From the NCBI RefSeq assembly GCF_947179165.1, contig NC_077241.1, positions 77,959,648 through 78,023,647 on the forward strand: 64,000 nucleotides of DNA, written 5' to 3'. Source of the DNA: Solanum dulcamara (taxonomy: Eukaryota > Streptophyta > Magnoliopsida > Solanales > Solanaceae). This document shows, one piece after another, positions 33,015-45,424 of this stretch. Made by a program: the position numbers and the translations under genes. Below the pieces are notes generated by a model, which saw nothing but the letters and a program-made list of their open reading frames with translations, did not search any database and had not been told where the DNA came from. Within the stretch, counting starts at the first letter, position 1. Each line of letters opens with the position of its first letter.

Positions 33015-34920
33015 TTTTACCACATATTTGATATCCGTTGTGGTACATCGATTAATATGGATTGGCTCCATATAGGACTCGTTAAAAGATAAAATCATTT
33101 TTTATAACATAATTTCTTTATTTTCAAAATTTGAACTGGCGATTTTTGAGAATTTTTCTGTTCATATTTCCAAACTTACACCTTATTAAAAGATAACATT
33201 TTTAGTCACTTTATCGTACCATCTTGGTCTTATTTAACACTTTCCACAACTGAATTGCTAGCAATATTCTTTTTATGGTAATATTTTGAGTAACTTTGAT
33301 TAATTCTTGAGAGAAAAATAGTGAAAAGAGAGAACCAACTACTAAGTTAATGGAATGAGCAAAATGCAAAAAAGAATTAATATTTAAATTGATCAACAAA
33401 CAACCCCAACAAAACAAAGATTCCAATAGGAATATGATCACTTTTGACCAACACACTCTTTAATTTCTCATGAAAGAATAATTCCAATTTTATTAAATTA
33501 AAAATATAGTACTAGTTAAGTTTCAACTTCAATATACCCTATCATTGCAATTGCTATAGAATAGGAGTTCGATTGGACCAAAAAATAGTTGTAAGATACC
33601 TGAAAAAATATATTTAAAACTCAATGCTTTAATTTATGGGAGGATTGAGAAGAGAATGAATTAAAAATGCTGTTAATTTAAAATACAAAAAAGTTGTTTT
33701 TGGACTGACTTTTGCTTATTCTTGAAGAACGATTCTTCAATTCTTGTCAAAATTTTCATTTTCCTTCTTTTTTTTTTATATAAAAGAATCCGTATTCGTT
33801 ATTTTTTAGGTGCACGTGGGATAAATTTTACTTTAATGTAATAGTTCACAAAACGCACTAGTACGATGAGCTTGATTGAAAAAGTATGTTGAAAATTTAA
33901 AATTCGAGAACCTCTATTTAAGAGATCACTGGTTCAACAACTTGACCACTCTCGCAAGTGTCTTCTTCTTATTTATTCAACCATTTTTATAATAAGATCT
34001 GATTTTCAATTATGATAGAAGATATAATCATACCAAATGTGCACGAATGACACTAATTAACCATAAAGAGTGGAAACTTTATATTACCAAAAATCCATAA
34101 ACTTCAAACTATTCAGAGTCCGGAGCCAAAAAAGGGCTACTTTTTTCTTCAAAAATGCATAAAGGGCCATTCTTTTTTTTAAAAAAAAAACAAAAGGAAC
34201 ATATCGTTACCTCAGCAGCGATTTCCTTTACTACTTTTAGCGCCGTTAAATTTTTTAATAAAATCGCTATTCTTGCAATGATTTTATAAAATTTAATTAT
34301 TTTTTTAAATCATCATTGCGACAACAACAATTTTCAACTAACTTGTTTTAACATCCCTGCAAATACAACGATTTTCAACTTTCTTTTTAAACATCGCATA
34401 TGTCACCATGATGAAATTTCAAAAGTAAATTAATTTTTTTTCATTTTATATTCGATATTCATTTTTATTTCTATTAATTAATCAGCCATTTATCTCATTT
34501 TGAGTACGAAGATTTCTACGTACCAAAGATAACTAAATTTTCAAGGTGCAAAATCGAAATCTCACAATAATATACACTTCAATAGTTTCAACTCCATCCA
34601 ACCCCCTACGAAATTAAAATCAAGTTGAAGCCTAGTATTTCTAGTGAGTGAGTTTTAACTTCTTTAGGCTAATAGCATAAGATATATTATCAGATAACTT
34701 AAAAAATAATTATGGATATTTTACCATAAAAATAGTAGTCGAGAAAATAAGGCAAAATATGTGTTATATAACATGTTAAAATATATTGATAATGTATTAA
34801 AAAATATACACATATATATAAGTTAAATTCTTCCTCCTATATGTTTTTCTATTTTTTATTTTTATCTTTTTGGAGGTTATTTTATGTAGATAGAGTTAGA
34901 CTAAAGATATATCGTATATA

Positions 34921-35310
34921 GAGCCCGTTTGGATGAGCTTAAAAAGAGTAACTTTTATGTATGAAGTGCTTTTAGAACTTTAAAGTGATGAAAGTTATTT
35001 TTATAAATAAACAGTTGGGTGTTTGGATAAAAGTGCTTAAATAAGGAAAATGATGTGAATTTTAGGGTTAAAAGAATAAAAAAGGTAGTTTGGGAATTTA
35101 GTTAAAATATAAGGGATATAAAAGTAATTTTTATGGTCAAAGAAAATGACTTTAAGCACTTAGGAAACAAAGTTAGGAATCCTAACTTTTCATTTTTGAC
35201 TGACTTTAAGAACTTTATGGCTTAAAGTTAGCATTAGGCAAACACGTCCAAAAGCTAAAAAGGGGCTTTAAGTTGGTTTTGACCAACTTAAAGCCCATCC
35301 AAACGGGCTC
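34921..35310. mobile_element. 390-bp MITE with GAGCCCGTTTGGATG ends
   Basis: The left end GAGCCCGTTTGGATGAGCTT and the right end in reverse complement (GAGCCCGTTTGGATGGGCTT) are nearly perfect inverted repeats, continuing with weaker pairing for about 40 bp. Flanks share only ATA. There is no coding capacity. The high identity of the ends suggests it is one of the younger elements in this spacer. Superfamily not assigned. Confidence 0.8.
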
Positions 35311-36957
35311 ATAGTAGTTAGTGATGGCTTATCATTAACAGTGATAAACTAAAATGCCCCTATTTGAAAGTAAAGTGTTAAGTATTTTATTTTTGGTTGT
35401 TTATTTATTTTTTTCCTAGTCGATTGGACCATACAGGGAATGAACTTTATCCGATATAATGTAAAATACTGTTTTATACTCTTTACTTTATCAATAAAAT
35501 ATCAAATTTAACCCAAAAAATAAAGGCTTGCAGTTGACTAAACCACAATATATATTTGGAATTGTTCTACAAAATAACACAGTTATTACTCTCTATGGTA
35601 TATAATATTTCCATATATGTCCACTTTGTCTTGCTTTACTGCATATTGTTTGTTTATTCTTCTTGTCTCCACTAACACTCTATTCTTCATGTGCTCTCCA
35701 CTTGAAAGTTTTAGTGTGGGTGTTTTTTCCTATTTGGTACACAAAAGTACTTACTGTGATAATTATAAATATTTTCTTAATTTATTTATAATTTTTAGTT
35801 TTAATATATTATTTTAATTTTGAGAGTCGGAATTTTGAATGATTCAGTAGGGGTTATAGCTGATACTAGAGACTCAAATAAAGCCTAATCAATGTTAATG
35901 TCTAATGCTAACAAAAAAAATTCAATTCAACGCTAAGAAATACAATAATATTTGATATTTGTTTCTTTAATTTTACTTTGATTTAGAAAATTAAAATACG
36001 TGTGTATTATTTATATTGAAACTCGATTGAGTTTGAATTACACATTATAAAGTTCATCTTTGGAGATGATACTTTCAATAATTTTATTATTATTTTAAAA
36101 AATTCAAATTCAAAACCTTTTATTAAAGAAAAAAGAATCTTAATTATCCCATCATATTTGAGGTGAAATTGTTGACTTTCTATTTCTACTGTTTGTTCAC
36201 TTCTTCCCTTTCCTATTTTTCACTTTTAAAGACCTATATAGTTTCTCAACTATCATTAACATTTTTTAAAAAAATGAAAATACATTTAATTAACTTATAT
36301 AAATGACAATATAAATAAATTTTATACTTTTAATGTAATTTAATAAGTTGTAATAGATTGTCTGCCTTGTTTTTCATGTAACTACCTCTAAGTTTTATTT
36401 ATTTTACATCATTGGAGGGGCGGAGCACTCTTGTTATTGAAAACTTTTTTTAATTGAAAAATTATACTGTATAATATGTATATAGTGGCGCTATGGCGGA
36501 GCTACACTTGTCCAATGATTGTCAAATTGACAATTGACATCCTTAGTTAAAAAAATATAATTAATGGGTGGATAGGTAAGACGAGATTATGTATATAAGT
36601 TGACTCATTTACCTTCTTTGTGTGTTTAACTACTTTTTTTATATTTTGATCTCGTAGTAAAAATTTTAATTTCGTCACTATTTTTAGAGTTTAATTAGGC
36701 AATAGGCATCCCATGCATTTTGCATGGTTAACCCTACGTATATTCTTCATTTTTTTTGACAATTATTTTCCAAACATACGTAACATAGTAAGATTGCACT
36801 AGTCATAATTAATCAACTCATAATACTATTATTAGATGAAAATTAAAGTCATATTAAATACAGATTCAGTTGATAGCAATCTTAATTTTTTAAAATAAAA
36901 TAGAGGACAATGAGTTGTACATGACCACTTAATTAATAATTAAGCTCCTAAACAAAA

Positions 36958-36982
36958 CAAATAATAATAATAATAATAATAA
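36958..36982. repeat. (AAT)n microsatellite
   Basis: About eight AAT/ATA units in a row near the 3' end of the CCT gene. A (TA)n run also lies at 27064-27080. Confidence 0.85.
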
Positions 36983-37180
36983 AGAAAAAGATAGAAAAAT
37001 AATTTGTGCTCGATACTATAGCTAGTCTACTCCCTCCATAGACATTGAAATTGTAGCACTTGCAAGTGCACCAAACTTATTCATAAACCAAAGCTAACAT
37101 CTTTCATTAATCATGGTTAATTAATACAAACTTTAATGACTTAATTAATCATAAAAATTAATCTCTATTTATGACCCCAT

Positions 37181-39503
37181 TTAGTGGCTTGAATATTGTT
37201 GATGATATTGTGTCATTGGACCAAAGTTGTGGTAGAATTGTCTTCTCCCTATTGAGCCTTGATGATCTTCTTCCTCTTCATGAACTCCCTCAACCTACAA
37301 CCATAAAATTATATTTAAAAATAAATTAATAAAATAAATAATACAAGACTAAGAAATAATCAAATTTTTTTTCTCATTAATAAAAAATGCACATCACTAA
37401 TTAAGGATTATAGTGGGCATCAATACGATCTCTCCACTTATGATCAGGCGTCCATAAGGAAAAATATTCTTGTATGCAGCGTTATGTTTTCTCTTTTATT
37501 ATGCCTTACATGACACAAATCTTTATGTACTTTTTATAGGATTTCATTCAGAAAGGCTGAGTTCTGCTGAACTTGCGAACTCATTACACAAAAGATACAA
37601 TAAAATAACTCAAAATTCTGGTTAGAATAAATCTTTTTGGTTGATTGATTGATCGATAAAATAAATATTTTTTTCTTGTTTAAGAAAAAGTGTTAAGAGA
37701 GAATATTACCCAAATATCATCTTCATCTTCATATCTATTAAACATTGATGATGAAGTTTTTGGAATCTCAAGATCAGCTTCATCATTACGAGCAAATCTG
37801 CCACGAATCCTTGGACGATTGTCTGCTAGTGTTTTTCGACATGCATACTGTTGTTGTACCATTATAAAAATTAATTGTACAATCACATTTTAATCAAAAT
37901 AATACAAATAATAAAATCCTAAAAAAAATTGTGTTAATAAATTAATTACCTTTATAGTTTTGTTAAAATTTCTTTGAGTTCTTTTTGCTCTGTACCTATG
38001 AATTCTTTCTTTTCTTTCTTCTGCAGTATATCTCCCCACTTTGATATTTGCTGCTTCTTCAATAAATGTTCTTTCTCCTGATAATGGACTCGATGATAAA
38101 GTGTTTCTTGTTTGACTTGTCTTCATCTTCTGTTTAAAAAAAGGATAAATAATTAAGAAAAAATTAATATGTATTCATTTTTATTTTTATTTGACGATAT
38201 TTGATTACGTATAACGATTAAGATTTTTTTTTTATACGTCAAAACTTGTCTTTAGAACTTATGATCTTGAACATCTCAAGATATAAACATACATAAAAAA
38301 GGTAGAGTTAAAAGAGTTTTCAAACAAAGTGAAACTACAATTTTTTGAGTGTATGAATTCTGGATTCTTGAAATGATAGTTCATTGGGTTCTAAATATAA
38401 ATTATTAACATACAAGTGAATTTTTTAAATATAAATATAGTGTTTGAATCAAAACTGTTAAATTCTATCAAACTTGTAAGTGAATAGGTAGCTCCACCCC
38501 TATTTAGAAATGAAGAATTAACTTAAATAATCATTTGACCACTGATTAAATTAAAAGTAGTTTGTGAATATATAATATAAATATATATTTATGTACATGA
38601 TCATGTATATCAGTGTATAATCTAGATATAACGACTAAAATTTATGTATAATTTGTCCGACTATTTGTATAAAGACCCCTTTTCAAAATATCAACAGATG
38701 TCGTTCTTTTTTTTCCCGAACTTACTAAAAGAAATACTATTGAATAAACCGTTGACAGACATTGAGTGAATCTTTTAAATACAAATACAAAGTTTGGACC
38801 AATACTGCTGAATTCAGTCAAATTCATAAAAGAATTACATAATTCCATTTTTATTTTCGAATATAGAAAGATGTCATTCGTTTTTTTCGAAGGTACTTAA
38901 AAAAAATACTTAGAAAAATGGGAATTATAAGAAAGGAGGACTAACTTGCAAGTCACCAGTGCTGCAAACCCTTCTCATTTGACCAGAAGAAAAGCTGTTT
39001 TCAGGTGAGCTAATTGCTGCTGATGTTTGAAAATTTGTAGACTCAATTAAACTATCAAACTTTGGTGTAAAAATAGAAAAACTTGCTTTATCATTATTAT
39101 TATTATTATCAAAACAATTACTACTAAAACTCCTCTGCATCAATTTCACATCATTTTGAGGCACCATTAAAGAGTAATCAGATTCAAAATGGACTTGAAA
39201 TTCCTCTGCTTTTACGGAGTAATCAAGAAATCCATCTACACCAGCCAAAGAATTGGGATTTCCAATTTGGCAAAGTGAAAGATTCTCAAATTGATGACTT
39301 GGAGGTGAAGATGAGAGAAGGGTTGAAGCAATTTGGTCAATTGAAGGTGTGTCATCAACTCTGGTTTGTGGGGTTTCTTGTATCAAACAGTGGGTGGGCA
39401 TGGTGAAATTGCTGTTATCTTGGAAAATAGTATTATCAATGAAAGAAGGGGAAAAAGGGTCAGTAAAGAAAGTGTTGTCAAATACAAAAAGTTCAGAAGA
39501 CAT
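37181..39503 (-). CDS. CCT-motif protein (CMF type, CCT domain without B-boxes)
   Basis: A nuclear regulator with a single CCT domain; such CMF proteins act in transcription with NF-Y-type partners in light, flowering, sugar or plastid responses, but the specific role here is unknown. Minus-strand exons: 39503-38946, 38129-37950, 37847-37710, 37294-37181; all GT-AG and in frame, 329 aa. The CCT domain spans about residues 215-265 across the exon 2/3 border: VGRYTAEERKERIHRYRAKR then TIK|YACRKTLADNRPRIRGRF. No zinc-binding B-box is present. The N-terminal half is acidic and Ser/Asn-rich with a run of five Asn; the C-terminus is His/Gln/Tyr-rich. I chose the ATG at 39503 (MSSELFVFD, a start typical of this family). 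An in-frame ATG at 39578 would add 25 residues of hydrophobic, leader-like sequence. A TATA box lies about 320 bp upstream. Confidence 0.9.
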
Positions 39504-39818
39504 TGAAAAAAATTGAATCTTGGAAGTAAATTTCAAAGGTTTTGTTGTTTTTTGTAGAAACAGGACAAAAATGTTCAAGATGATTTCAGAATTGTTTGTC
39601 CATATTGACAGCGGAAGAAGACAAGAAACTAATTTTCTCTCTGATTATTTTGGCTCTGATTGAGTGAAGAAATATAGCAGCAAAAAGCTGTGTTTCACTA
39701 TTGCTTTTTGTTTGGTTTGTGGAGAAAGAAGACAATTTAAATTTGGAGTGTTCTTTCTTTCTCTGTGTATGTAAGCAAAAACAAAATCAGACAAGGAGAG
39801 ATTACTAGTCCACTTCCA

Positions 39819-39829
39819 TTATATAAAGG
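39819..39829 (-). promoter_or_regulatory. TATA box of the CCT gene
   Basis: The minus-strand sequence CCTTTATATAA lies about 320 bases upstream of the chosen ATG. A start near 39790 would give a leader of about 290 bases that includes the in-frame upstream ATG at 39578. Position and spacing are plausible; no transcript data. Confidence 0.5.
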
Positions 39830-39884
39830 AGGAGACTTTGGAATAAGTCCTATCTATCTTTTTTTTATGTCACTCAATAAGAAG

Positions 39885-40270
39885 TTAGTAGTCGCTGCGG
39901 TCTGATTTATAGGTCACGGTTTTGAGTGATGAAAATAATTATTTATATTTGTGTAGAATAGATCGTTTATATCATGCCTTTCTCAAGCCATGAAAATAAT
40001 CATTCATACTGATATAGAATAGATTGTCTATATTATGCTTTTTGAAGTACGATCCTTCTCAAATCATGAAAATAATTATTAATGTTTGTATAGGATAGAT
40101 CATATATTTCATGCCTTTCTCGAATCATGAAAACAATTATTAATACTAATTTAAAATAAATTATATATATTATGCTTTTTAAAGTGTGATCCTTTCTCAA
40201 ATCATAAAAATAATTATTAATAGACGGCCTATATCATATCATGTTTCTTGAAGTGTCATTATTTCTCAAA
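39885..40270 (+). repeat. SINE-like segment expanded into alternating 61/76-bp tandem repeats
   Basis: After a SINE-like lead-in ('ggtctgatttataggtcacggttttgag', 39899-39926) five consecutive units each start 'atgaaaataattatt'. Starts are about 39931, 39992, 40068, 40129 and 40206. Units 1 and 3 are about 61 bp ('...gatcgt-tata-tcatgcctttctc'); units 2 and 4 are about 76 bp, with an extra 'tttt-aagt-cgatcc' block; unit 5 is a diverged partial one. This is a two-unit higher-order repeat, seen directly. Confidence 0.75.
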
Positions 40271-42369
40271 TTCGAATTGTCTTTTTACTTGAAGAGTTGT
40301 CCAAATATTTTTAACACGTTTTCCATTTCTTTTCAAAGCAGACTATCGAGTACTTCAGTAGAATTTAGGGAGAGATTTTTTTTTACTATTGGTAATAGTT
40401 TAGTTGTGAAGTAATTCTTTTTTCCTTTTTTATTCACTACACTACAATACTATGGTTGTCTTGATATTGTTTTTATATATTTTTGGTGGAATTTATTGAT
40501 TTCTCCTTTAAATTTTCAGTAAAATTTCATTAGACATATGAATTATGATATATTTTAATTAAGTACTTGAATATATAATAAAGTGTTTCTATTACACTTT
40601 CATTCATTCATAGTTTAAGTGTTCAAAAAAGTTTATAAGCAAATTTAAAGAGCTGACGATGTCTCCGATCTATATTTTTATTGGGTAATGTAAATATATC
40701 CTAACTATGGCAACGAGAGAGACAAAATGATTTAGGTCGAAGTCATAATCGAACATGATACTTATCTGATAATTTTTTAAAAATAAAGTTACATATTTAT
40801 TATTTGCCATGACTTTTGACCTGATATTAAATGCTTGATCCTAATTGTTATTAGTGAAAGAATGATCTCATATACTTTAGGCTTGGTTTAAAATAGCCAC
40901 TCATATATATGTGTCAAAGCAATTTGATCTCTAAACTTTAACGAAAGAATCAAGTAAACACTTTTGATCTTTATTAATTATTAGATAAAATCTGACAACT
41001 ATATTTCATGTCTCATTTATTAAAGCAATTATAAATAAATCTGACGAATTTCTGTTTAACCAAACAAATTTCAGTCCATTGATTTTTTGTGTGTAAAAGA
41101 TTCAAATTCTCACCGTGAAAAATGGCAGGGGAGGAGGAAATGTGTCTTTCAGAAATTCCACGGTTTGTAAAATTTTGTATAAAAACACCCAATTTGAGAA
41201 TTGAATTCATTTTGACTCTGGCCACAAGACGCTTCTGGTCGAAATCTTATAAGGATTTCATATTCATTGTTTATCTTAATAATCAAAAAATGGCGTCAGC
41301 ACAATAAGGCAGAAAATCGTAAAATTTTTCAAAATCTATGGCTCATGGATCTCATGGGCACCCTTAAAGCCGATCCACCATGTAAAATTTCTCTTGTATC
41401 TCTCAAATCTCTATAAGCTAATGTCAAAATTGGATGATTTGACCCGGTTACTTAATGTTGCTCGGATTCTTCAAAAATATTGTCACATTACTACTATAGG
41501 CACGCGTATAAACCGTGGCGAAACTAAAAATTTTGCAAAGGGTGTTCAAAACTTTAGTATATATCTCTATAAAAGTTGTTTTTTATTTCTATTTGCATAA
41601 TATAATTGTTTTTGAGGAAGGGTGTTTGAGTGACCACACTTGGATCAATGTAGCTTAGGCTACTGCTCGTCTGACATTTTTGAAGAGTCTGTGCAAGTCA
41701 TGATTCTTTTTGAAGTAAGAATGTAAGGTGTAATGTGTTTGACTTTATAATCGTTTTTCATGTTTTGGTTTTGCAGTTTGGTGTTTCGCGCTATGGTGGT
41801 GAGTTGTATTTTACGTCCGTTTATTTTGTTTCTCCAGTGCTATTGATTTGCTCTTTATTTGTGTTTGTTTCATCAGTTTGATTACTATATGTCTAAATGT
41901 TTGTTCCAAAGGGGTTCATCGTCTTGCTGAAGGATTTCATAACTCAATTGAGATATAAATGCTTACAGCAAAGTGCAGATTTTTTCGACTTTTGAGCTAA
42001 TTTTGATTTTAGTATTTCGATGTGATGTGAATGGAAAATATAAAGTTCGTATCCTAGAAAATATTGGCTAAGACTTAGTATCGTAGCATATATTGAAGAA
42101 CTATTAACTTCCTTCATCTTGATGTAGCATATTTCAACAAGAGAAAGGAATTGACAGATGAATATTCAATAATTAAACGTCGATTCATGGGGTTTTGTGA
42201 TCAAATCTAAAGAATTTCCCTTGTGGTGTTGACTGTTGCCCTACTATTCTACAAACTCATCTACATTTGATATTATGCAACTACGTTTAGTAGTTATATA
42301 ACGTCCTCTCTGATCTCATCGACTGCAATGGACCATGTTCATCGTATGTGCTAAGGAAAAGAGCTTTAT
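40271..42369. other. Intergenic region between the CCT gene and the PLAC8 pseudogene
   Basis: AT-rich with repeat remnants. A short piece at about 41775-41800 ('tttgcag|TTTGGTGTTTCGCGCTATGGTG|gtgag') has splice-like borders and could be an upstream exon of the pseudogene, but I cannot match it to the family. The ORFs 41122-41307 and 41394-41600 are not recognised. Confidence 0.5.
41457..41696. mobile_element. Fold-back MITE relative with an internal insertion
   Basis: The left arm GTTGCTCGGATTCTTCAAAA and the right arm 'acatttttgaagagtctgtgcaa' correspond to the ends of the hairpin MITE at 23677-23788. Between them about 150 bp (roughly 41511-41670) are foreign, with 'gggtgttcaaaactttagtatat' words, apparently a second repeat inserted into the hairpin. 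Confidence 0.55.
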
Positions 42370-43398
42370 ATGGGTGATATGACAAGGTAAGATACTTTCT
42401 TTTTCTTCAGTATCATGTTAATTACTGCCTTTCTGATGAACAAACTTCTGTTTTCGACAGGTATAAGTGCTGTGCTGGTTATATGCCTTGCAGTGGTAGG
42501 TGTGGATAAAGTAGTTGCCCTGAATTTTGCCTTGTAACTGAGTTCAGTAAAAAATTGGTTCATTTATTTAAATTGGGAATTAGATGCTGCATAACAATAC
42601 ACATAGCAATATTCTGCTGTAATGCTGATGTATTGACTTTCGCGACTAGGTTTGTTGTTGCTTTGGAAATTCAGTGAGCTCAACTCGCTTCCTATTGCAA
42701 GATGAATTCAACATATGAACAACAAAATTTGATAATTGCATTATCGTAGGCTCTCTCTCTGTTTCCCCAAATCTTCCTCATTTGTTAGATCGCGTAGTTC
42801 ATGTATATGAAATTTGATCAAACATGTTTCCTTTCTTGCCTATGTAGAATTGCAGCTTGTCTTACTGGAGATGATGGACTTGAGGATGCTGCTCATATAT
42901 TGACATGCCTCTCTGACATGGTCTACTATTCGTAAGCTTCTATACATTCTTCATTAGCATTATTTATTCCGACAAAACAATTCAACATTGTTCAATTTGC
43001 TGCACATTTGGTTGCAGGGTCTGTGCCTGTATGCAGCTAAGCAGGAGATGGTTGATCTTCTCTCAAGTTTTTTTCCCCAGTTTCCTTTTATCATTTAATA
43101 TCTACTATTCTTGAGATTGCAGACACAACACAAGATTGAATTGGACAAAAGAGATGGCAAGTTTGGTGATCCTTCACCAATGACAATACTACCCCTTCAA
43201 CAGATGTCGCGGCTTGATCAGCCTTATGGACCAACGGTTGGATATCCTCCGGCCTATGGGGCACCTTACGGTCAACCACAACCTCCTCATCATCAAGGTT
43301 ATCCAGCACCAGCTTCTGGCTTCCCACCACCCTCAGCCTCAGCTTATCCACCTCCAGGACCTTATCCACCGCAGCAACAACCTGGCTTCTGGATGTGA
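42370..43398 (+). pseudogene. PLAC8/DUF614 (Cys-rich) family pseudogene
   Basis: Exon-like blocks match a plant PLAC8 membrane-protein family (from memory). They are 42370-42386 (MGDMT), 42461-42542 (YKCCAGYMPCSGRCG, then CPEFCL), 42650-42745 (CFGNSVSSTRFLLQDEFN), 42848-42931 (GDDGLEDAAH), 43018-43036 (VCACMQ) and 43123-43398 (TQHKIELDKRDGKFG plus a Pro/Gly/Tyr-rich tail ending GFWM). Lesions: in-frame TAA at 42507-42509; donor after 42542 reads TT where GT is expected; in-frame TGA at 42716-42718; the hydrophobic segment that normally follows 'DNCII' is absent between 42745 and 42848; the donor after 43036 reads CT. The last block is still open for 91 codons, so a truncated transcript or very recent decay is possible. 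All other family members I remember are intact through these sites. Confidence 0.75.
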
Positions 43399-43789
43399 TG
43401 ATTTTGAAGATTTATAATGTCGTTTCACATGAATGAAGCACGAAAAGTGTTGTCTCTACGATCGGATGGAACTAGCAATTATATATAGCAACCATGTTTA
43501 ATTTTTTGCTTGTCCTGATATCTATGTACATTTCCCTGTCTCATGAAAATATATAGTAGGCTTTTTGTGATTAACAGAAAACATATGTATGCATCCTAGA
43601 GCTGAGTTATTTTTTGGTGTTTGGATATTACATTTGTTGTGACATGTGATGTGCTAATAGAAATGGAAAATTTTCATTTTGATTGTTGTTTACTAGCTAA
43701 ACTTGGGTTATGGATTCATAAATGCATATTTTTTGTTTCTATGTTCTATTTAGTAGGAAGGGAACTTTGGAGCTACGATAAAAATGTCC

Positions 43790-43892
43790 TTGTGTAACCT
43801 CATGGGTTAGATCCACTTGGCGTATGACCTTTCCTTGAACCCTGTCTGAATGCGAATGCGGGATACTGGATGCACCGAGCAGCCCTTTTAAT
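43790..43892 (+). mobile_element. SINE 3' fragment
   Basis: 'cttgaaccctgtctgaatgcgaatgcgggatactggatgcaccgagcagcccttt' resembles the tail of tRNA-like Solanaceae SINEs ('...gcgggatgctt-gtgcaccgggctgcccttt'), as remembered. No 5' tRNA-like part is visible. Confidence 0.5.
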
Positions 43893-45424
43893 TTCTTTCC
43901 AATTTTCAGATTTTCATAATCATGATACCATGAACCTTAGGCTTGATGTTTTCCACAAGTTTGTAAATGTCCCATCATGGTAGTAGGAAATTGAATTGAG
44001 GGAAACTGCAATGGTATAGTGATTTCCAGATTTCAGTTGATAGGTAAAACCTTACCTGCATCGGGAAGTCAAATTAAACAATTTAACTTCAACAACTTAA
44101 AAAAAGAATGAAGTGAAATTAGTTAGTGTGTATAACAGAAACATAATATCTTATATTCATTAGTTTGATGTAAATTACACATTAGGGGCAATTAAGTTTT
44201 TGTCTATCACTTGCTCTAACTACACTCTGAACATTGTTATGATCAATTTGTAATACTCAAATATTTCATTAAAAACTACATTATTTGTTAATATTTCTAA
44301 CATTCCGAAAAGTATTAAGACTAAACAGGAGAGCTATAAACCCAAAGGATTAGTCTATGGGCTATCTATTATGTGGAACTTGACAGAGCCCATTTAACCT
44401 ATAAATTCATTAACAGAAAGGGGCAAAAAATATCTTCCAACTATCCGAAATAGTTCACATTTACCAAAGCAAACGGATGGTATTATTGAGCTATTTTTGA
44501 TAGTGCGGATGATAATTTTGATCTTATTTTTTTCCATGTTGGACTGCCATGTGAACGATCTAAATGGATCATTTGGATATCCGTTAGTTTGAAGGCATTT
44601 GTGGTCCAAAAAATAGATGGAAAAAGATATTTTTGATATCCAAAGCAAATGGAGGATAAATAAAAAAGCTATTTAAAATAGTTTAAAAATATTTTTGACT
44701 TTTTTTCTATTTAATCAATAATGAACAATTGACATATAAAGTTAAATAGAGTACGAATGAAAACACACTCTCTCTATATATATATAAAATAAAATATTTA
44801 AAATAAAAGGTTATATCTTTTATTTAGTAGTTCTTTACATTAAATTCACATATTAATCAGAAATACGTAATGGGCACAGTACTTGTTTAATAATCAATAA
44901 TTCACTAATGATTGGTCATTATACATTTGATTTGAACAAGAAACAAAATTGGTGAGGACCAAAAAAGTAAATTTCCCTCACCTGAAATTAAAAAATAAGA
45001 AGTAAAAGACAAAATGACACTACAATATTATACTAGCTAGACTGCTGACTCTGTGACTATAAATGTTTGACTTTCCATCTACATATAAACCAATGAAAAA
45101 AGAAATAAGATCTACTCCTATTGAATCATAGATAATAACATTATTAATCGAATGATCATCTCAGAAATTAACTCTATTTTTAATAATTTATTTTTATAAA
45201 TAAAGAGATCACTCATGACATCAATTAACTTAAACAAGTATAGAAATAAAGCGTATTTTAATATCAATCGAGGATAAATTTAGCTTTTTGACGATTCATC
45301 GATTAAAAAAAGTTACGTGGCCTTATTGTGGATATATAGTACTTTAGCAACATGATCATGGTGTGTTAGCTGTAATAATTTTTCTCTTTTGGATTATATT
45401 CTTTAAAAGGTACTATAGTCTAAA

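Larger units (their letters stand above)
26105..37180. other. Gene-poor, AT-rich intergenic region of 11 kb
   Basis: No coding region with recognisable similarity was found on either strand. Open frames here (for example 26821-27183, 32739-33098, 35617-35817) are short, low-complexity in composition and unrelated to families I know. No tRNA gene with paired arms was found. The region carries SINE-like pieces, MITEs, a G-rich stretch and microsatellites, listed separately. The promoter-proximal side of neither neighbour lies here: XPB and the CCT gene converge on it with their 3' ends. Confidence 0.7.

Noticed and set aside
35617..35817. Hydrophobic 66-codon frame
   Set aside because: Composition follows T-rich DNA; no start context, motif or neighbour supports it.
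36415..36660. Possible MITE from 'ggaggggcggagcactcttg' and 'ggcgctatggcggagctacacttg'
   Set aside because: The two GC-rich words are in the same orientation and no inverted ends or target duplication could be found; left as unclassified repeat-like sequence.
39885..40270. Possible CRISPR-like array because of evenly spaced repeats
   Set aside because: The whole unit is repeated with no unique spacers, units diverge throughout, and this is plant nuclear DNA.
41122..41600. Frames starting MAGEEEMCLSEIP and MYLSNLYKLMSK as possible exons of the PLAC8 gene
   Set aside because: No resemblance to the family N-terminus, and the second runs into a MITE.
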